The notes under the pieces: generated by a model | Told to the model about the DNA's origin: nothing | Databases searched by the model: none | The model's input: only the letters and a program-made list of their open reading frames with translations | Assembly (NCBI GenBank): GCA_002914845.1 | Contig: JXTC01000454.1 | Location: 163,292 to 227,291, forward strand | Source: Trema orientale | Lineage: Eukaryota; Streptophyta; Magnoliopsida; Rosales; Cannabaceae | DNA length: 64,000 bases | Reading direction: 5' to 3' | Part shown: positions 24,952 to 38,600 of the stretch, one piece after another | Layout: every line of letters starts with the position of its first letter | How positions within the stretch are numbered: position 1 is the stretch's first letter | Position numbers and translations under genes: made by a program

Positions 24952-26463
24952 TGTCTACGCTTAAAATATACTAGCGGCTATCGTAGTATAGATTAAGGTG
25001 CGGATCCCATAGAGAAGTAAATCAACAATAAAAAGGTAACGAAAAATAAAAAAAAAATTGAAAATAAAAATAAACTGAGCAAGAAATTGAATTAATCACA
25101 AAATAATAAATGAATATACCAATATGAGAAAAATAAGGCTTCAAGATTAACTTAATTTTTCGTTTAACTGTTACCAACTTCAATTCTTATTTATTACTTA
25201 ATTATATGTTTCACATCCCAAACACATAACCGGAAAATATAGCATTTAAGAACACATATTAATCTAAAGTATTCAATATAAAAAACTCTTCCAATTAAGA
25301 CCAAAAATAATTTATCTTACGAGTTATCTAAGATCGATAATATATCACAGAGACAATACTGTAGTAAAAGATCAACTAATAAAATAAATATAATTATAAT
25401 CTAGTTTAAATCACGATATAAAGAAAGCATGACTAAATTTATATGAGAAACTATAATCTAGTTTAAATCATCACATAAAGAAAGCATAACTGAATTTATT
25501 TGAGAAACTAAAAAATAGTATATTGAAAAATAAAAATATTGAAGAATTTAACAAACTACATTTATAAGCATTGAAGTACTCGCAGGAATCAAAGGTAGAA
25601 AACAGAAAAACTACACAATTAAGATCATCTCTACACCCTCTCTAAAAACTAGCCTGACATTGAACTCGTCTTATACTCTCTCTCTAGAAAAAGTAGAATT
25701 TTCTCTCTCAAAATTAGTGTCTTTTTTCCCCCTCACATTCTGGCTATTTATAGCTAAGTTTAGAGTGTTATGCAAGTTCCCACGTTTCTAAAGAAGTAAT
25801 CTGATTGGTCATGTGATGTGTCAAACTCACATAATTTTCTTTCTCTCTTTCTCTCTCTTCCCCATGTTTTCTGAGCTATAGGATATGATCGGGTACGGCG
25901 AAATCTCGTGAGCGTGGCATTTAAACGATTCGTGATCAGCTGAAACAAAAGGTTGACTATAGGAGCTGATGTGACGACGTTTCAATAGGCGGAAAACCGA
26001 GTGCACGGATCTCGCGAAACACTGGAACACACACGGCTTACAGGCTGCTGATGATGCGTGGGCCCCACGTGTTCCCAGGTTCCTCGAATGGTCGGACGGT
26101 CAAGATCGGGCCTGCACTTCTTTTTCCCACTTATGCATTTGGTTGTTCATTTTTCTGATTTTTCTATTCTTTTCCTTTTAATCTAAATCAAAATAAAAAT
26201 TTAACTAAATCATAATTCAAATTAAATTAAACTTAAAACGTAATCTAAATCAAATAAAACAATAATCCGAATTTAACTAGATAAAACTAAATTATCCTAA
26301 ACTAAATTAAATTAAATTAAATACCTAAAATCTAATAAAATTATATCTAAATACTAAAAATCAAATTAACTATAAAATAACCTAAATTAAACTAAAATTA
26401 CACAAAAACACACAAAATATATAAGGAAATAACATAAATAACTCTATTTTCATAGAGTTATCA
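24952..26463. mobile_element. Solo LTR, 1,512 bp, inserted in the hAT-derived relic
   Basis: The sequence starts TGTCTACGC and ends GAGTTATCA (TG..CA) and is flanked by ATCAG (24947-24951) and ATCGG (26464-26468), a 5-bp target duplication with one change. Taking one copy of the duplication restores the host reading frame across the site, which shows that the borders are right. No internal retroelement domains lie inside, so it is a solo LTR left by recombination. It contains a tandem duplication of about 60 bp at 25397-25510 (ataatctagtttaaatca..gaaact). A Ty3/Gypsy origin is suggested by its length and by the gggatccgcacc..actacgatagc phrase near one end, but the lineage is not proven. Confidence 0.8.
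26438..26461 (-). repeat. Perfect 10-bp-stem hairpin at the LTR terminus
   Basis: ATAACTCTAT and ATAGAGTTAT pair perfectly around a 4-nt loop that reads GAAA on the minus strand. Only the terminal CA dinucleotide separates the stem from the LTR border at 26463. Confidence 0.85.
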
Positions 26464-26689
26464 ATCGGTGATCTTGCACAAAAAATGGTCGAGACAGGAA
26501 GACACAGTATTTATTCTCTTATTTATCAATTCGTTACATTAGTATCAATTCTACCAATTCCTACTGAATCATTGATCAATGGATAAATGGCAATTATTTG
26601 TTTACATTGAGAAAGAAATCTTCAATTATAATGATAATAAACTCAATGTAACATACTTTAAGGAATGAAAATACATCGAGTATAATTGT

Positions 26690-27642
26690 AATACTTGTTA
26701 TTATTTTTTGAATTATAATTATAGCTTATAAGAAATACTAGCTCCATTCCTGCTCAATATCCTATTCGACAATAGACAAAGAATATTTTGCAAAACTTTT
26801 TAAAACTTGATGTCAAAACTCACTTTCAAAAGGTCCATTTCATCTAATTTTTTCTTAATCTAGTGCATTAAATAGTAAACTTAATTTAAATACTTCACTG
26901 TGAAGAAACCATGATAAATTTGAGTACTTCATTAAGAACAATTAGAATACAACCAAATGAAGCCCTTAAAAACCAAATCAAATTCGCGAAATATGGTAAA
27001 TATCTACGAAATAATTAAAATTTTCATTCTTTTTTGGTGGAAATAGAAGAATATTTTCAAGTTGTATGGTGATATAATTAAGGGCAATGCTATGGGATAC
27101 CATATATTAAAATGTCACGATATTCTCTGTTTTTTAAAGTATAGATATAGATATTAGAGGAAAGATACTTTTGTCTCGTGTATCCGTAAAAATATCAGTA
27201 AAATATTGATAATATCATGGAAATGCTAAGGTCAGTAAAATATCGATAAAAAATGAGCTAATATCGAGATATTTACGGATATTATCGAGATAATATTGGT
27301 GACATTTTGAAATGCCAACAAAAATATCATTTTTTTTTGCAAGCTTTTCGAAAAAAAAAAGAAAAAAAAAAACAACAACAACAAAGGTAGTAAAAATAAA
27401 ATTATAGTTTTCCCTCCATAATATATGGGCAAAATTTTAGAACTACTATTTTTTGTAATTAGAATCACAGCAACACTTGAAAGAAGATATCAATCAATAT
27501 ATATATAATCATCCTCAGAACTACTTAAGCAGTATAACTTGGAAAATATATTGTTTAAACTGAGACGAGAATGTTTCTTATGATTTTTAGTCTTCTAGAA
27601 ATACTTTTGGTATTAAATAAATTTAAAATGCTTACATTATCA
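26690..27642. other. Intergenic; 'atatcg' repeat-rich patch at 27100-27310
   Basis: No gene. From about 27100 to 27310 variants of aaatatcg(a/g)(t/g)aa and atatcgaga recur many times, resembling a dispersed plant repeat. A similar atatcgacatt patch occurs at 28650-28720, on the other side of the hAT element at 27651-28367, so the hAT element may have landed inside one older repeat. Confidence 0.4.
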
Positions 27643-27650
27643 GTAATATT

Positions 27651-28367
27651 TAGGGATGTCAATTTCACCGAACAGGGTGGTGTACCGTAGTACACCGATC
27701 CAAATGGGGTGAGTTTTCACCGTTATAAAATAGTGCAAGGCACAGAGTGAGAATTCTCCATTTAATATTTCACGGGGCAAGGCGGGCTTTGGATTGAATA
27801 CTCGCACCGACCCCGCCATAATTATATATAAGTTTATTTCTATTTTTATTATATAATAATAATTCAATTAGATTTTTTAAATCTAATAATATATAGTCGT
27901 ATATTAATATTGTTTGCACTTAAGCATTTGGGATTGTGTTAGCTTTTTGAATGCATGATATGCTATGAGATTTTCGTATTAAATATTTTACATTTAATAT
28001 TTCTAACATGCTAAAGCTTTATTTGAATATATTTTTTAGTTATTTAGGTCTTTTATTAAATTTAATTCAAATAAATTTGAGCTAAAATTGGATTTTTCCA
28101 TAAAGTTAACTTTAACTTAGATTTTTTCTTCGATGTATTTAGACTTTTAAAAGACTTAGACTAACATAAGATTGTTTAATTAATTGAAGATAACGATTTC
28201 AAACGAAAACCCTGATATACTAAGGGGAAAACTGATCTCTGATAAAGATTTCCCAAAGTCGCCCTACACTAAATTAAATGATAGAAAATGCGGGGATGGT
28301 GAAATAAGAACGAGGACGGAGACAGTAAACACAAAACCAGTCACGTCCCACCCCACTAACATCTCTA
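27651..28367. mobile_element. Non-autonomous hAT-type element, copy 1 (717 bp)
   Basis: Starts TAGGGATGTCAAT and ends AACATCTCTA, imperfect terminal inverted repeats. Flanked by GTAATATT (27643-27650) and GTAATTTT (28368-28375), an 8-bp target duplication with one change, as expected for hAT transposition. It is clearly the same element as 44987-45687, with shared phrases such as tttcaccgaa..gggtgg and ggtaaacacaaaaccgg-like ends, but is more mutated at its many CG sites. No transposase is encoded. Confidence 0.88.
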
Positions 28368-28375
28368 GTAATTTT

Positions 28376-29101
28376 TAATTATTTTCATTGTACTCTGAAA
28401 CTAGTTACAAATTATAAGATATAATATGAAATGTATTCAAAAAACTAGTGTGATATGCATTCTAATTTTAAAATTGTTCTATGAAATAAAATCCTCTCAT
28501 TTTTCCAACTACATACACATATTATATTGTCACATATATAAAATATTAAACTTTTCGAATAAAAATTAGTGTAAACTATGTAATATCAATTGTCTAAGTA
28601 TTTTCTAAAGTTTCACTTGAAAATTGTGTTTCAAGATAAATTTCTCGGATCTTCAATATCGACATTGTCATCGATATTATTCGTAAAATTAAAACTCACA
28701 TCAACACTAATATCGACATTTTCATCCTTGTGACAAACCAAGATTGCCCAACACTACATGAGGTGTAATTTTAGTATTAAGTGATTATATCTCACATGAG
28801 TCCCACATGATATATAATTATAATCTGCAAATAACAAACTGACACATAATATTGAGTACCAATGGTGCCCCTTTGCATTACTCTAAAGTACTCTTCTAGT
28901 CGAGGAACAAAACGCAAACCAATTGGAAGTCTGGTTGAGTAAAATACTTCCATTTTATCAAAGAAAATTAACAAGTATACCACATAACCTATGGAATGGA
29001 ACTGAAAGGTAGAGTACAATTTTAAGTCATATGATAATATATTATAAGGAGAAATAATAGGAAGCAGCTTACATTGCAATGACATCTCAATACAACCAAG
29101 T
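28376..29101. other. Intergenic between hAT element and myosin 3' end
   Basis: AT-rich on the left, with the atatcgacatt patch at 28650-28720. The stretch 28860-29085 is more GC-balanced and open on the minus strand (contains LPIGLRFVPRLEEYFRVMQRG), but I do not recognise it. It could be downstream transcribed sequence of the myosin gene. Confidence 0.35.
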
Positions 29102-29605
29102 AAACTGGCTCATACTTCATGCAGCTTCACAGATCTAGGAATTGGTTTGTCCCTCTCAAAGGGCTATGCAAAAGAAAATGGAAAGAGAACCAGAACTATT
29201 CATCAACCGTGGCAAAGGAATAAGCACTCGACGACATTTCATCTTTGAACGCACTGTTACTATTACAGCAAAGAAATCACAGGTCGATTTAGATCTCGTA
29301 CTATAATTTTAAAAATGATATACATATTGAAATAGCTACCTGTAGTGCACCAAATTGTTTGTAACAACAAAACTATTGTCACAACCTCTCTGTGCAACAA
29401 CCGTGACCATAAACATAAGGGGCTAGCAAAAACAATGTGGGAAGTGACAACTAGCCCAATTACAGACAATAAATCTCGTAATCCTCCTTTCCAAACTTTC
29501 TTCGTCTTTCCGAAAGAAACTTCATTTCCCAGATGTGGATAATAAAAAATGGCTGCTGAATACTTTAGATTGATCATTGTAATCCAATTACAGTGATTCT
29601 GGTTT
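29102..29605 (-). other. Probable 3' UTR of the myosin VIII gene
   Basis: Lies directly after the myosin stop codon (29608-29606) on the minus strand and is less AT-rich than true intergenic sequence here. No stop-codon-free frame with support. The extent is a guess; a GT-containing border near 29340 could mark a 3' UTR intron. Confidence 0.35.
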
Positions 29606-32600
29606 TCAATTCATCCTGGTGCTGTTCCTCCTTGTCCACCACTTCTTTTTCACTCGGTCAATTGCACCTTCTTCATTTCCAAGCTTGTGAAGAATGACCT
29701 TTGTTTCCCTCAGTCTTGCCCCATAATCTTTCTTCCAAGCTTCGAACATGTGCTTTAATCTTCTCAGCTCTTTGTCAGGATTTAGACTTGCATCAACCTG
29801 ACCAGATTTAACCTCCACCAAGAACTTGGCATCGTCGCCAAAAACTTGACTCCTCTGCTCAAATTCTTCAGCCAAGCGGCTTATAACACTTAAACCTGCG
29901 CTCATTGGTCTTACCCCATTGCTCTCTTGGCCTTTATGATTACTACCTGTGTCCCAACTGTACTCTCGATCATCACTAGCATTGACTGAGGCATCGGAAT
30001 TTCTCGCTGAATCATCGATTGCTAGACTCTTCTTGGCAATTGAGAGGCTTGACTGTAAGGATCTCATTTGTTTTTGCCATACTTCTTCCATGGATTTCAT
30101 CTTCAACTCATACTCTGACCACCGACTCTCATACTGTTGGAGACGTTGATGGAGGATGTCATTCTCCTCTTCCTTCTCCCGTAAAGCAGCCTCAGCCTTT
30201 AGAACACGGCGTTGCAATTCAGCTAGCACAGACGCTTTTACTAGCACTTCATCCGACTCATTTGCCTGCATGAACAATGTAGAAATGATGTGTTGTATTA
30301 AGTCAAATTAATGGCAAGCTCAATTCAAAAAACCATTATAAAAGCAAATATAATAAAAACTGCCGTGAAGGGGGGAATATAACAGTCAGAAAGATGTCTA
30401 AAATTTTAAATTACAGATTTTGCTAGTACACAATAATTTTCTATGCATCCATTTATCACGCTAAAAAAGTCAACTCCATACTTCTTTTTTTTTTTTTTTG
30501 TTTTAATTTTTTTGTGGACTCCTCACAAACACAAGTAGAGATTGTGAAATACAACTTCAATATAAGTAACATATGGAACTTCGTCTCACTTGGTGTGAAA
30601 AAAACATAAAAATTTAGCATAATAACTCAAAATGGAAAAGCCATAGTGAGGATCCATTATAAGAAAACAAAAAAATGGAGGTCTACCTTTGTACTAGTAA
30701 GTTTCAACAATCCAATATCACCAGAGTATCTTCTAACCAACCAGCCACGAATAGCTGCAAAAGTTCAGAGAAATTATGAAAAATATACCATAAGTTGATA
30801 TCAAGGTGGGGGTTTAGAAGGTAGAATTACACTTAAAGGCTGGCAAAGAGCGCAAGGATTAAAGAGCTTTTACTTGCATTGAGCTAAACAGCAGTTTTAA
30901 TTTAACCCAGTAAATCCTTGTAGACGTTCCCCTTTCTTGTATACATACAGATTTTCTTACATTCAACCTTGATTTTTTCCAGTTTTCCAGATTTGTATAA
31001 GACAATTGATATTCTAAATTCAGGCTGAAAATAAATTGAAATTGGAATTGATAATAATCATCCCAAATCAAAGCACTATATAGTTTCTCGCCAAAAGTTA
31101 CTTCTCCCTTCCAAAGGTGGAGATTCACATTCAACCGGCTTCCAAAATATTTGGTGTTTCATATATTTAAGAGATACTTCTCCATTCATAAGGTGGAGAT
31201 TTGCACTCAACCCTTTTACAAAATATTTGAAGTTCAGTACATTTCTGTCATTTGAATACAAGGGAAGACTAACAAGATAAATAACCAGAGCAAAGAGTCA
31301 ACATACATCAGAGACCATGCAGTTCAGACTTCAGCGGCAAAAATGAACATACCTGATTGTATCACGATTGATGCATCATGAATACTCTTCATATTCTTGC
31401 AGGCAACCCTGCTTTTGATCTTTCTTTGTATGATAACAGCGGCCCTACGCCTCTGTATTAGGACTTCATATTCCCTTCTAGCTTTCTCGCCCCGTACAAC
31501 TGTATAAAAGATTAAAAGGTTTGTCTTAATGTAAGTCCTTAACTTTTCTTCTTAGTCAAAAAGAAACAGTTATCCATAAAAGAAAAACCAATAGATAATG
31601 CTATACATGATTGAAGTGTGGTTATTCCTCTTCGAAGCTCCTTCAGATAACAGCGAGCTTGGTGCCCTCTAAAGCAGCTTTGAACACGTAGAACACCATG
31701 AAGAGTACGGTTTCTTGTGTCCTCAAGCACCCCAATCTGCATGAATTATACTCAACATTTAAAATCACTAAAAAGTAAGGCACATTGAGGATATGCAACC
31801 ATTTACGGAACATAAACAAAACTTCACGACACTAATTATACGCAAAATATTGATCAAGAGACAATTTTTTTTGCTCTAGAAAAAAATTCAATAAGCAAAA
31901 TACTAGATAGTCAATAAGCAAAATATTGATCAAGATACTAAATTAAATTCAAAATTATCAAAACTTCTCATAATTTTCAATTTGATAGGTCCTATTTAAG
32001 GAGTGCATAAAATATTAGATAGTCAAAACATCACAATTTTCAGGAGTCATACAAAATTTTAAATTTTTTTTCCTTCGTCTTCAAGAAAAGGCAAAGTTTC
32101 CAAATTACCTGGCCGGTTCGGAAAAACAATTTTGTGTAGCCAACTTGATACATCTCGGGTAAAATATTGAACTGGTGAAGAATTGCAACAGAAACACTAA
32201 GCGGATCCTGAGATGCGACGTTCTCCAGCAGAAGAAAACCATATCTAATATAATTCAATACATACACCCCAACCCCCAAAGGAGGGAGGAAAAACAAGTT
32301 ATATACTGTGCTTAGCACAAGATGTAAAAGGTAAATGTCAAACATATGAAAGCATTTTGTATTACCTTCTCGAAAATTTCTGGTGTGACATTCTTGTAGG
32401 AAAACCAGATCTTGATATTCGAACCACTTCTAAAACTCCACAACATCTAAGCTGCTGCAGCACAAGTTCTTGCTCATATAGTCCAGGTGACTGGAGATTG
32501 TTTGGCTTAATACAGCGTATGAAATGTGGGGTGGTATTTTCTAAACGGTGCATCAACTGGAATAATTGACCCTAAACACCAAAACAAGAGTTAATGAAAT

Positions 32601-35600
32601 GACCATAAAGATCAGGCAAGGTTTTCATTGCCTGTTCCAGTTTATTTTGGATGCTTTTCTTTTTCATCTTCAGCAAACTCCTGACAAAGGTTTTTTTTTT
32701 TTTTTTCTCGCTAACCTAATTCGATACCTTCTATTGAAACTTCTACCTAGAAAAGGAGCAGTGATCCCATGCCGTTGACACATAATTACTGAAATAGAAA
32801 AATAAAATGTACAAAGAACACAAAAGTTTTCATATTTTTGGGAATTGAAAATATAAAATCCCAGAACGGAAATGCTTCCGGTATCTGAAACATTGTGGAA
32901 CCAAAAGATTAAGAAATCTGTCCTTGTACTTAACAAGGGTCAAGTGAACATCATAAAGTAAGAGGGGATGTAAAAATTAAAAATAAATAAAAATATATAT
33001 TTAAATAAAAAAAGACACACACAACATACTTGACTTTACTCTAAACTTTGTGCCAACAAGGTCGAGGATCCACAACAATAATACTCTGAACTGAGAGAAT
33101 TCTAATATCCATTCAAAGAAACATGATACTTGTGTTATCAAGATCATGAACTACATTTAATTCATACAAAGTTTTGAGGTACTTAAGATACCTTAAATTT
33201 TGTTGCAACACTTAGTTTCTGGGAATCTGCTCCACCTGACTTATACAATGGACCAGCAACAGGCTTCCCAGATTGAGCAAGCATATTGGAAGCAAATATT
33301 TGAGGAAGATGGCATGAACACGAGGACATAAGTTGAATGGAATCCATATGTAGCAAGTCTCTGTTCTTCTCCAAAAACCCGCTTGTGTCATATGTTACCT
33401 GAGTTAAGAAACAAGTGCAACTATTAAATAGTCAGGCAGCAGGAACCAAAATTGTAAAAGTTGAACATTTACATGGGGTGAAAAGGATTGTCTAGTAACC
33501 AAAGCAAAAAAATCATAGTAGGATGCAAACTAAAAAATATTCATTGTCAAAGTTATAATGAGCAATAAAACTCGAATTGAACATATCATACTTTCCATGT
33601 CTTTCCAAAATTTTAAATTATTTTGAAAACATAGTGCTTCCTTATTACTTTTAAGTGCTATCATATATGAAGGTGCCAATTAGTAAGAAAGTATGATCAA
33701 AAGGCAAAAACTATGTATCTAGTATTTTTTTAGCGGGAAGAAAAAGGTTAATAAAGAAATTTCAGAAGACTTGTTGCATACAAGGAACCCAGTACGTTAG
33801 TGTTTAACTTGGAAACTAGTTCCATTTAAAAAATAAAAAATAAAAATAAATAAATAAATAAATACTAAAACTAACAGGAAATCAACTCCTTACAAGGAGT
33901 TGAAAATTCCGATAATAAAAGGGAAGGGTCTGATCAAAAGTGAGATGGAAGGAATATCAACAACGAAGACTTAAAAAGTGCCAGCTTCGGCATTATAGTA
34001 CTGCTGTCACCAACAGAAGCTAAAATGGCTTATTGGAGCCTAGTTCCATTAGATAAACATGAAAGAGAAAAGCAACACCAATTTTGTACGAGAGGGAGAG
34101 AAGGACAATATTGATAGATGACAATGGGCCAAATGTAACTGAGAATGAACAAGATAAACAATTCCAGCGTTTAAATCCCAATTTAGAGTAATGAAAGACA
34201 ATATTTGATAGATGGCAATGAGAAACGAAAACCATTCATCACAAGTTTTATATACCTCCCCTGCATAATGACAAACAGTAAACGCTTTGTCTCGTTCTCC
34301 TCTAAAGGAAGAATTTGATTTTAGATGCTGCTTAAGCTTATTGGCAAAGGTCAAATCTGTGCCATTAGGGAAGGTGGACTCCTCGTCTAATAAGGATAGT
34401 AATCCCAATGGTTTCTGCAATGGAAAAAACAGAGGTTCAATAAAATTATATACTAAATTGAACATAGTATTGCAACACTCAAAGGAAAAAATTAGACAGA
34501 TAGTCAATTACTAACCTTTTCAAAAAGACTGAGACAGTCTTGGTTGTCTTCAAACTCAACTTTAGTCCAGTCAATCCCATCTTGGATGTATTCCTGAAGA
34601 AGAATAATAACAAGCAAAGAAAATAAGCATGTTATAGCTGTACTGTAATTCATAATGAATCATCACATTAAATCTTCAAAGGAAAAATGACACAACATAT
34701 ATCAGGATTCAAGTATCAAAAAAACATAGATCAGGACTTCAGTACGAAACTGGTAGTGAGTGGAAATGGAATCTTAAAAAATAAAAAATAAATAAATAAA
34801 AAATCTTCAAAGATCTGAGAATTGGTTCTGCATGTCTTTATGCTTTGACACCATAAGGTCACAAATCAATCAAAGATCATGATACAAATCAATTGTGTTG
34901 ATTCTTGAACATGGTTTAAACCCATAGAACTCTGTATACTAAATAAATAAGTAAAATAGTGCGCTCTGAAGCCTGAACGCAAGGTCTCACACTGCCACAT
35001 TCCAGATTCTTCCTTTCCAATAGTGTAATTAGCACATCAAGATATTACTCTAACTAAATAAATTTTCACACTTTTGTATGTCACTACAAAATCTGAGTTT
35101 TATGAAAAAGGAGTTATCATATAATGAAGTATTAAATCTATATACACTCCACTAACCAATTTTTTTTTTTCAAACATATATTTTTCAAATCTTGAATGGT
35201 CATTAAATATTGAACTGAGGCAAGTCTAAGCCACTTTGCATTTTATTTTTGTTTACACATAGAACTAGGACCAGATACAGCTTTATGTTACTTTGTCTGA
35301 GTTTTGAAAAGTATTGTCATCAACAAAAAGGAAGACATTTAATTTAGTGATCATTAAAGAGCAGCTTAACATACTGAAATAGAACTTCACTGGAAGACTT
35401 TCAGCAATCCTCAAGCATCTTAGATTATGACATCGCAGACAGTTTTTACTGAAAATAGTAGTCTTTGGAACGACGCTGACATTTTAATCCCTAGTAGGGC
35501 TGCATATTCTAGGTAGCAAATGGAAAATAAACCATCAAAAAGAAATTCACGCAGAGAGTTACTCGACAATCAGCAGTGGCATGTTTGCAGACAACATGGA

Positions 35601-38600
35601 AAGGAATGTAAAAGCATTCAATTTTGCAGAGTAGATAGCTAGTAACAGCATAACTGGAGTACAGGACATGGATTCTGATCTGCTAGTTACTTCCTCACCC
35701 AATAAATCCTCTACATCCTTAAGACAGATTTATCTATAAAGGCTATCAGAAAGCAATGATACACAACAAGAACCAACAATCACTCCACAATAGTGAGTTG
35801 AACTTACTGTAATTTGTCACAAGTATAGGATAGTTACCTCCTGCTCTAGCTTGAATAAATGACGATTGAAGTGTTGCTGCAATCTCTCATTTGCATAGTT
35901 AATGCAGAACTGTTCAAAACTATTCCTCTGAAGAACAAATTAAACGACGTAAATAACTATATGATTATTATGTGTGTGTCGATGTATATAAGAGAATGCG
36001 AGAATATTGGGTTTGAAAGGAAAAGAGTAGATGAAACATACATCAAATGATTCAAATCCATAAATATCAAGAATGCTGATGGATCTGCCAGTACGCCGTT
36101 TGCCGACTGCAAGTGATTTGTTAATTTGTTCAACCAGCCATTCAAACAGACAAGCATAAAGTGACTTTGCCAGAGCATCTCTTGTGTCAATGGCCTGGGT
36201 AAAAAAGAAAAAAAAAAAAAAAGCAAAAGATATTATATAAGGAGATGACTAAAGAAATAGGAACTTTGGTAGTAGATCGAACATAAGTATGTATGTATAA
36301 AATTGAAGAAAGCAGCTAGGTTCTGACTTCTGAGGCACATGTGAAAGCTGCTTTGCAGAATTGCAGTATGTTAAAGAGCAAATTAAACATTTCATGCAAC
36401 AAAAAGTTAGGAGTAGAGGGCAAGAGAGAGAGGATCCATGCATTTTCCACGGAAGTCATATCTACAACATCACTCAATGGAATTTGAAAATAAATCCTCG
36501 AATGGTAACCGAACACATGCATGAGATAGGTCATTTAGGATAAGCCTATACATGCTTCCCAAGAATCTCATCTTGTGGAAACTAAAACATCAATGAGACA
36601 TTAGGAGCATGATACCAACCCATTATTAATACTATATTGAAAACTGTAAAGTGATAAGAAACAAACACTGTGATCTTTCAATTGAAATTCAGCGTCATTT
36701 TGGTGAATCAATTTTTAGAATGGTCATTACATAGTAATGAGAGATGCAGATTAACTCCAGAAACTATTAGAAAGAAATAACGCACAAAAACATACCTACT
36801 CACTAAACCCTAAATATTCTTGAAGAAGATACCAAGAGTAATTAGATGACTATTAGCCAACAAATAATCTGTATTCTGTTCAATCTAAAACACAAACATA
36901 TGTCTCTCAAGAATTTCTTACCTGTGATAATTTCAACTTTTGAACGATATTATCATTCCCCACTCTCATTTTGCGAGTTGACAAAGCTAGCTTAAGCTCC
37001 TCAACATCACATCCAATCAGTTCAGCAACAGTTAATAGACCTGAAAATGAGACTTGCAACCTTCAGCGAGAACAAAACTCAACAATGAACACAATACATT
37101 ATGAATGCATTTTTTCTCCAATATTAATGTGCAGCATATCAGATTATTAAATATTATATGCATTCCCCCACCGCATCGTTCCTATTTTAAAAAACAAATA
37201 TAATGTCATTGCATCCACAAAAATATTGAGGCAATTTCATGGTTCACAGTACAAAATCACAGGTAATAACATGCAAAAACTCTGTTCTGGAAAACTCGCT
37301 TCTATTTTGATTTTGAAAGATACTAACTTTCATCTGCCAGAGCTTCAACATGATTTTCATTATCTATCACATTAAATGAGACGTCTCCCAGCCATAATAC
37401 TGCAGTAAGCATTGCAAATACACTCTGTTGGTCTTCTTTGCTTATATGAACAACATCCAGAGCTTCCTGAAATGGCAAACATGCTAGGTTCAAATGCAAA
37501 GTACATATATCTTTGAGATAAAAATTAAAAGATACAAGTTTCAAGTCTAGAAAGTATTCATGAAATGAGAAGAAGTTACCATGACAATACGAAATTGTTC
37601 AGCATCATTAACACCCGTAATTGAATAACAATTGCTCTGACTCAGATATTTATACTCACTTGCACTCTTCAAATTCAGCTTTTCTGTCAGAGAGACAGAA
37701 AATCAATCAAAAAAATGTGACAGATGGAAAAAGAAATATAGTAAGACAGTATTCAAAACTAAATAGTCCGGGAAGTAGCTTTGGTAACTAAGAGAGAGAG
37801 AGAGAGAGAGATAAAACAGGTATTTTGGATGCCTTAAATAGTCCGGAAGGTAGCTTTGATAAGATGCCTTAAATTTTCAGTAGAACTATAGATAAAAGAC
37901 ATCGTAAAAAGATTTGAAAAGGAAAAACAGGTATTTTGGAGATTCTGTAACCCTCTTTAAACAGTAAAGTGTTACCAGTGTACCGTACTTTGCTGTCTTC
38001 CCTTATTGGAAGATAAAAGATTTCTAATTCTCAAACTCTAATTAATAGAAAGAACACAATTAAGCTACATGCTCAAAGTATTATTTTTAAGACGCATCAA
38101 TTTAGACATGTAATTGACAANACCAAAACAAAAAGCTTGGATCAATGTGGAATCATCAAATTTTAATCGGCTACTAGAAGAGTAAACTTAATTGCCCAAC
38201 TTCACTGAAGATCAAATCTTGAATAAAGAACTTAAACAAGTAGAATCGTACATTGACAAAGCAACATACCATAAAACATAATTAAACCATCATTAACAAT
38301 TGCCAATAAATAGTTACCTCTAAGTGCAGAAGGAGCCCCAGCGCAAAGCTGATAAAAGATATGATATGACCTTTCACCCTCCGTGCATTGAACCACCCTA
38401 GACTGTAATGAAAAAGCAAATTAATGATCTGAAGAAGCTTAGTAAACTGGCCACAATCATAGTTCAGCAGAAAGAGGAATTACCTTTTCAAGCAAAACTG
38501 CATCAAAGATGTGAAAGAAACAATGAATTATCAGCATAATAGTTATAAAATAAATAATAAATTTGATCCAGGTACTTTGGACAAACAATTTACATACAAG

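Larger units (their letters stand above)
22570..26680 (+). pseudogene. Decayed hAT-type transposase-derived gene (ZMYM1/TTF-type family)
   Basis: Fragments in family order across three frames: MERYFNI start region; LSVDPGLRLPISKYHPN..RDQVQKIYL (22750-22860); a segment like the TTF/DUF4371 region (22990-23570: LLRQSF, LLQFIAEHNEDIKA, ENLKFTSSNIQKDIVS, ILVDESCDISMKEQMVVVF); STTSLSLNAAIDNLLS and FYVYCFAHQLQPPLVA (23840-24060); LINMFSSIIDIL, LKSCDISSERGLN; MMRDDRWDSF; then FDKKRLIQFVEYHPKDYF (24810-24860) and, after an inserted LTR, IGDLAQKMVETGRHSIYSL and a C-terminal YIEKEIF. The family is hAT-derived with a C-terminal dimerisation domain. Many stops and frameshifts, an internal deletion in the dimerisation region, a probable 260-bp insert and a 1.5-kb solo LTR make it non-functional. 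No terminal repeats were located. Confidence 0.8.

Noticed and set aside
29345-29577. Open frames on both strands downstream of myosin
   Set aside because: They lie in the probable myosin 3' UTR and have no recognised homology.
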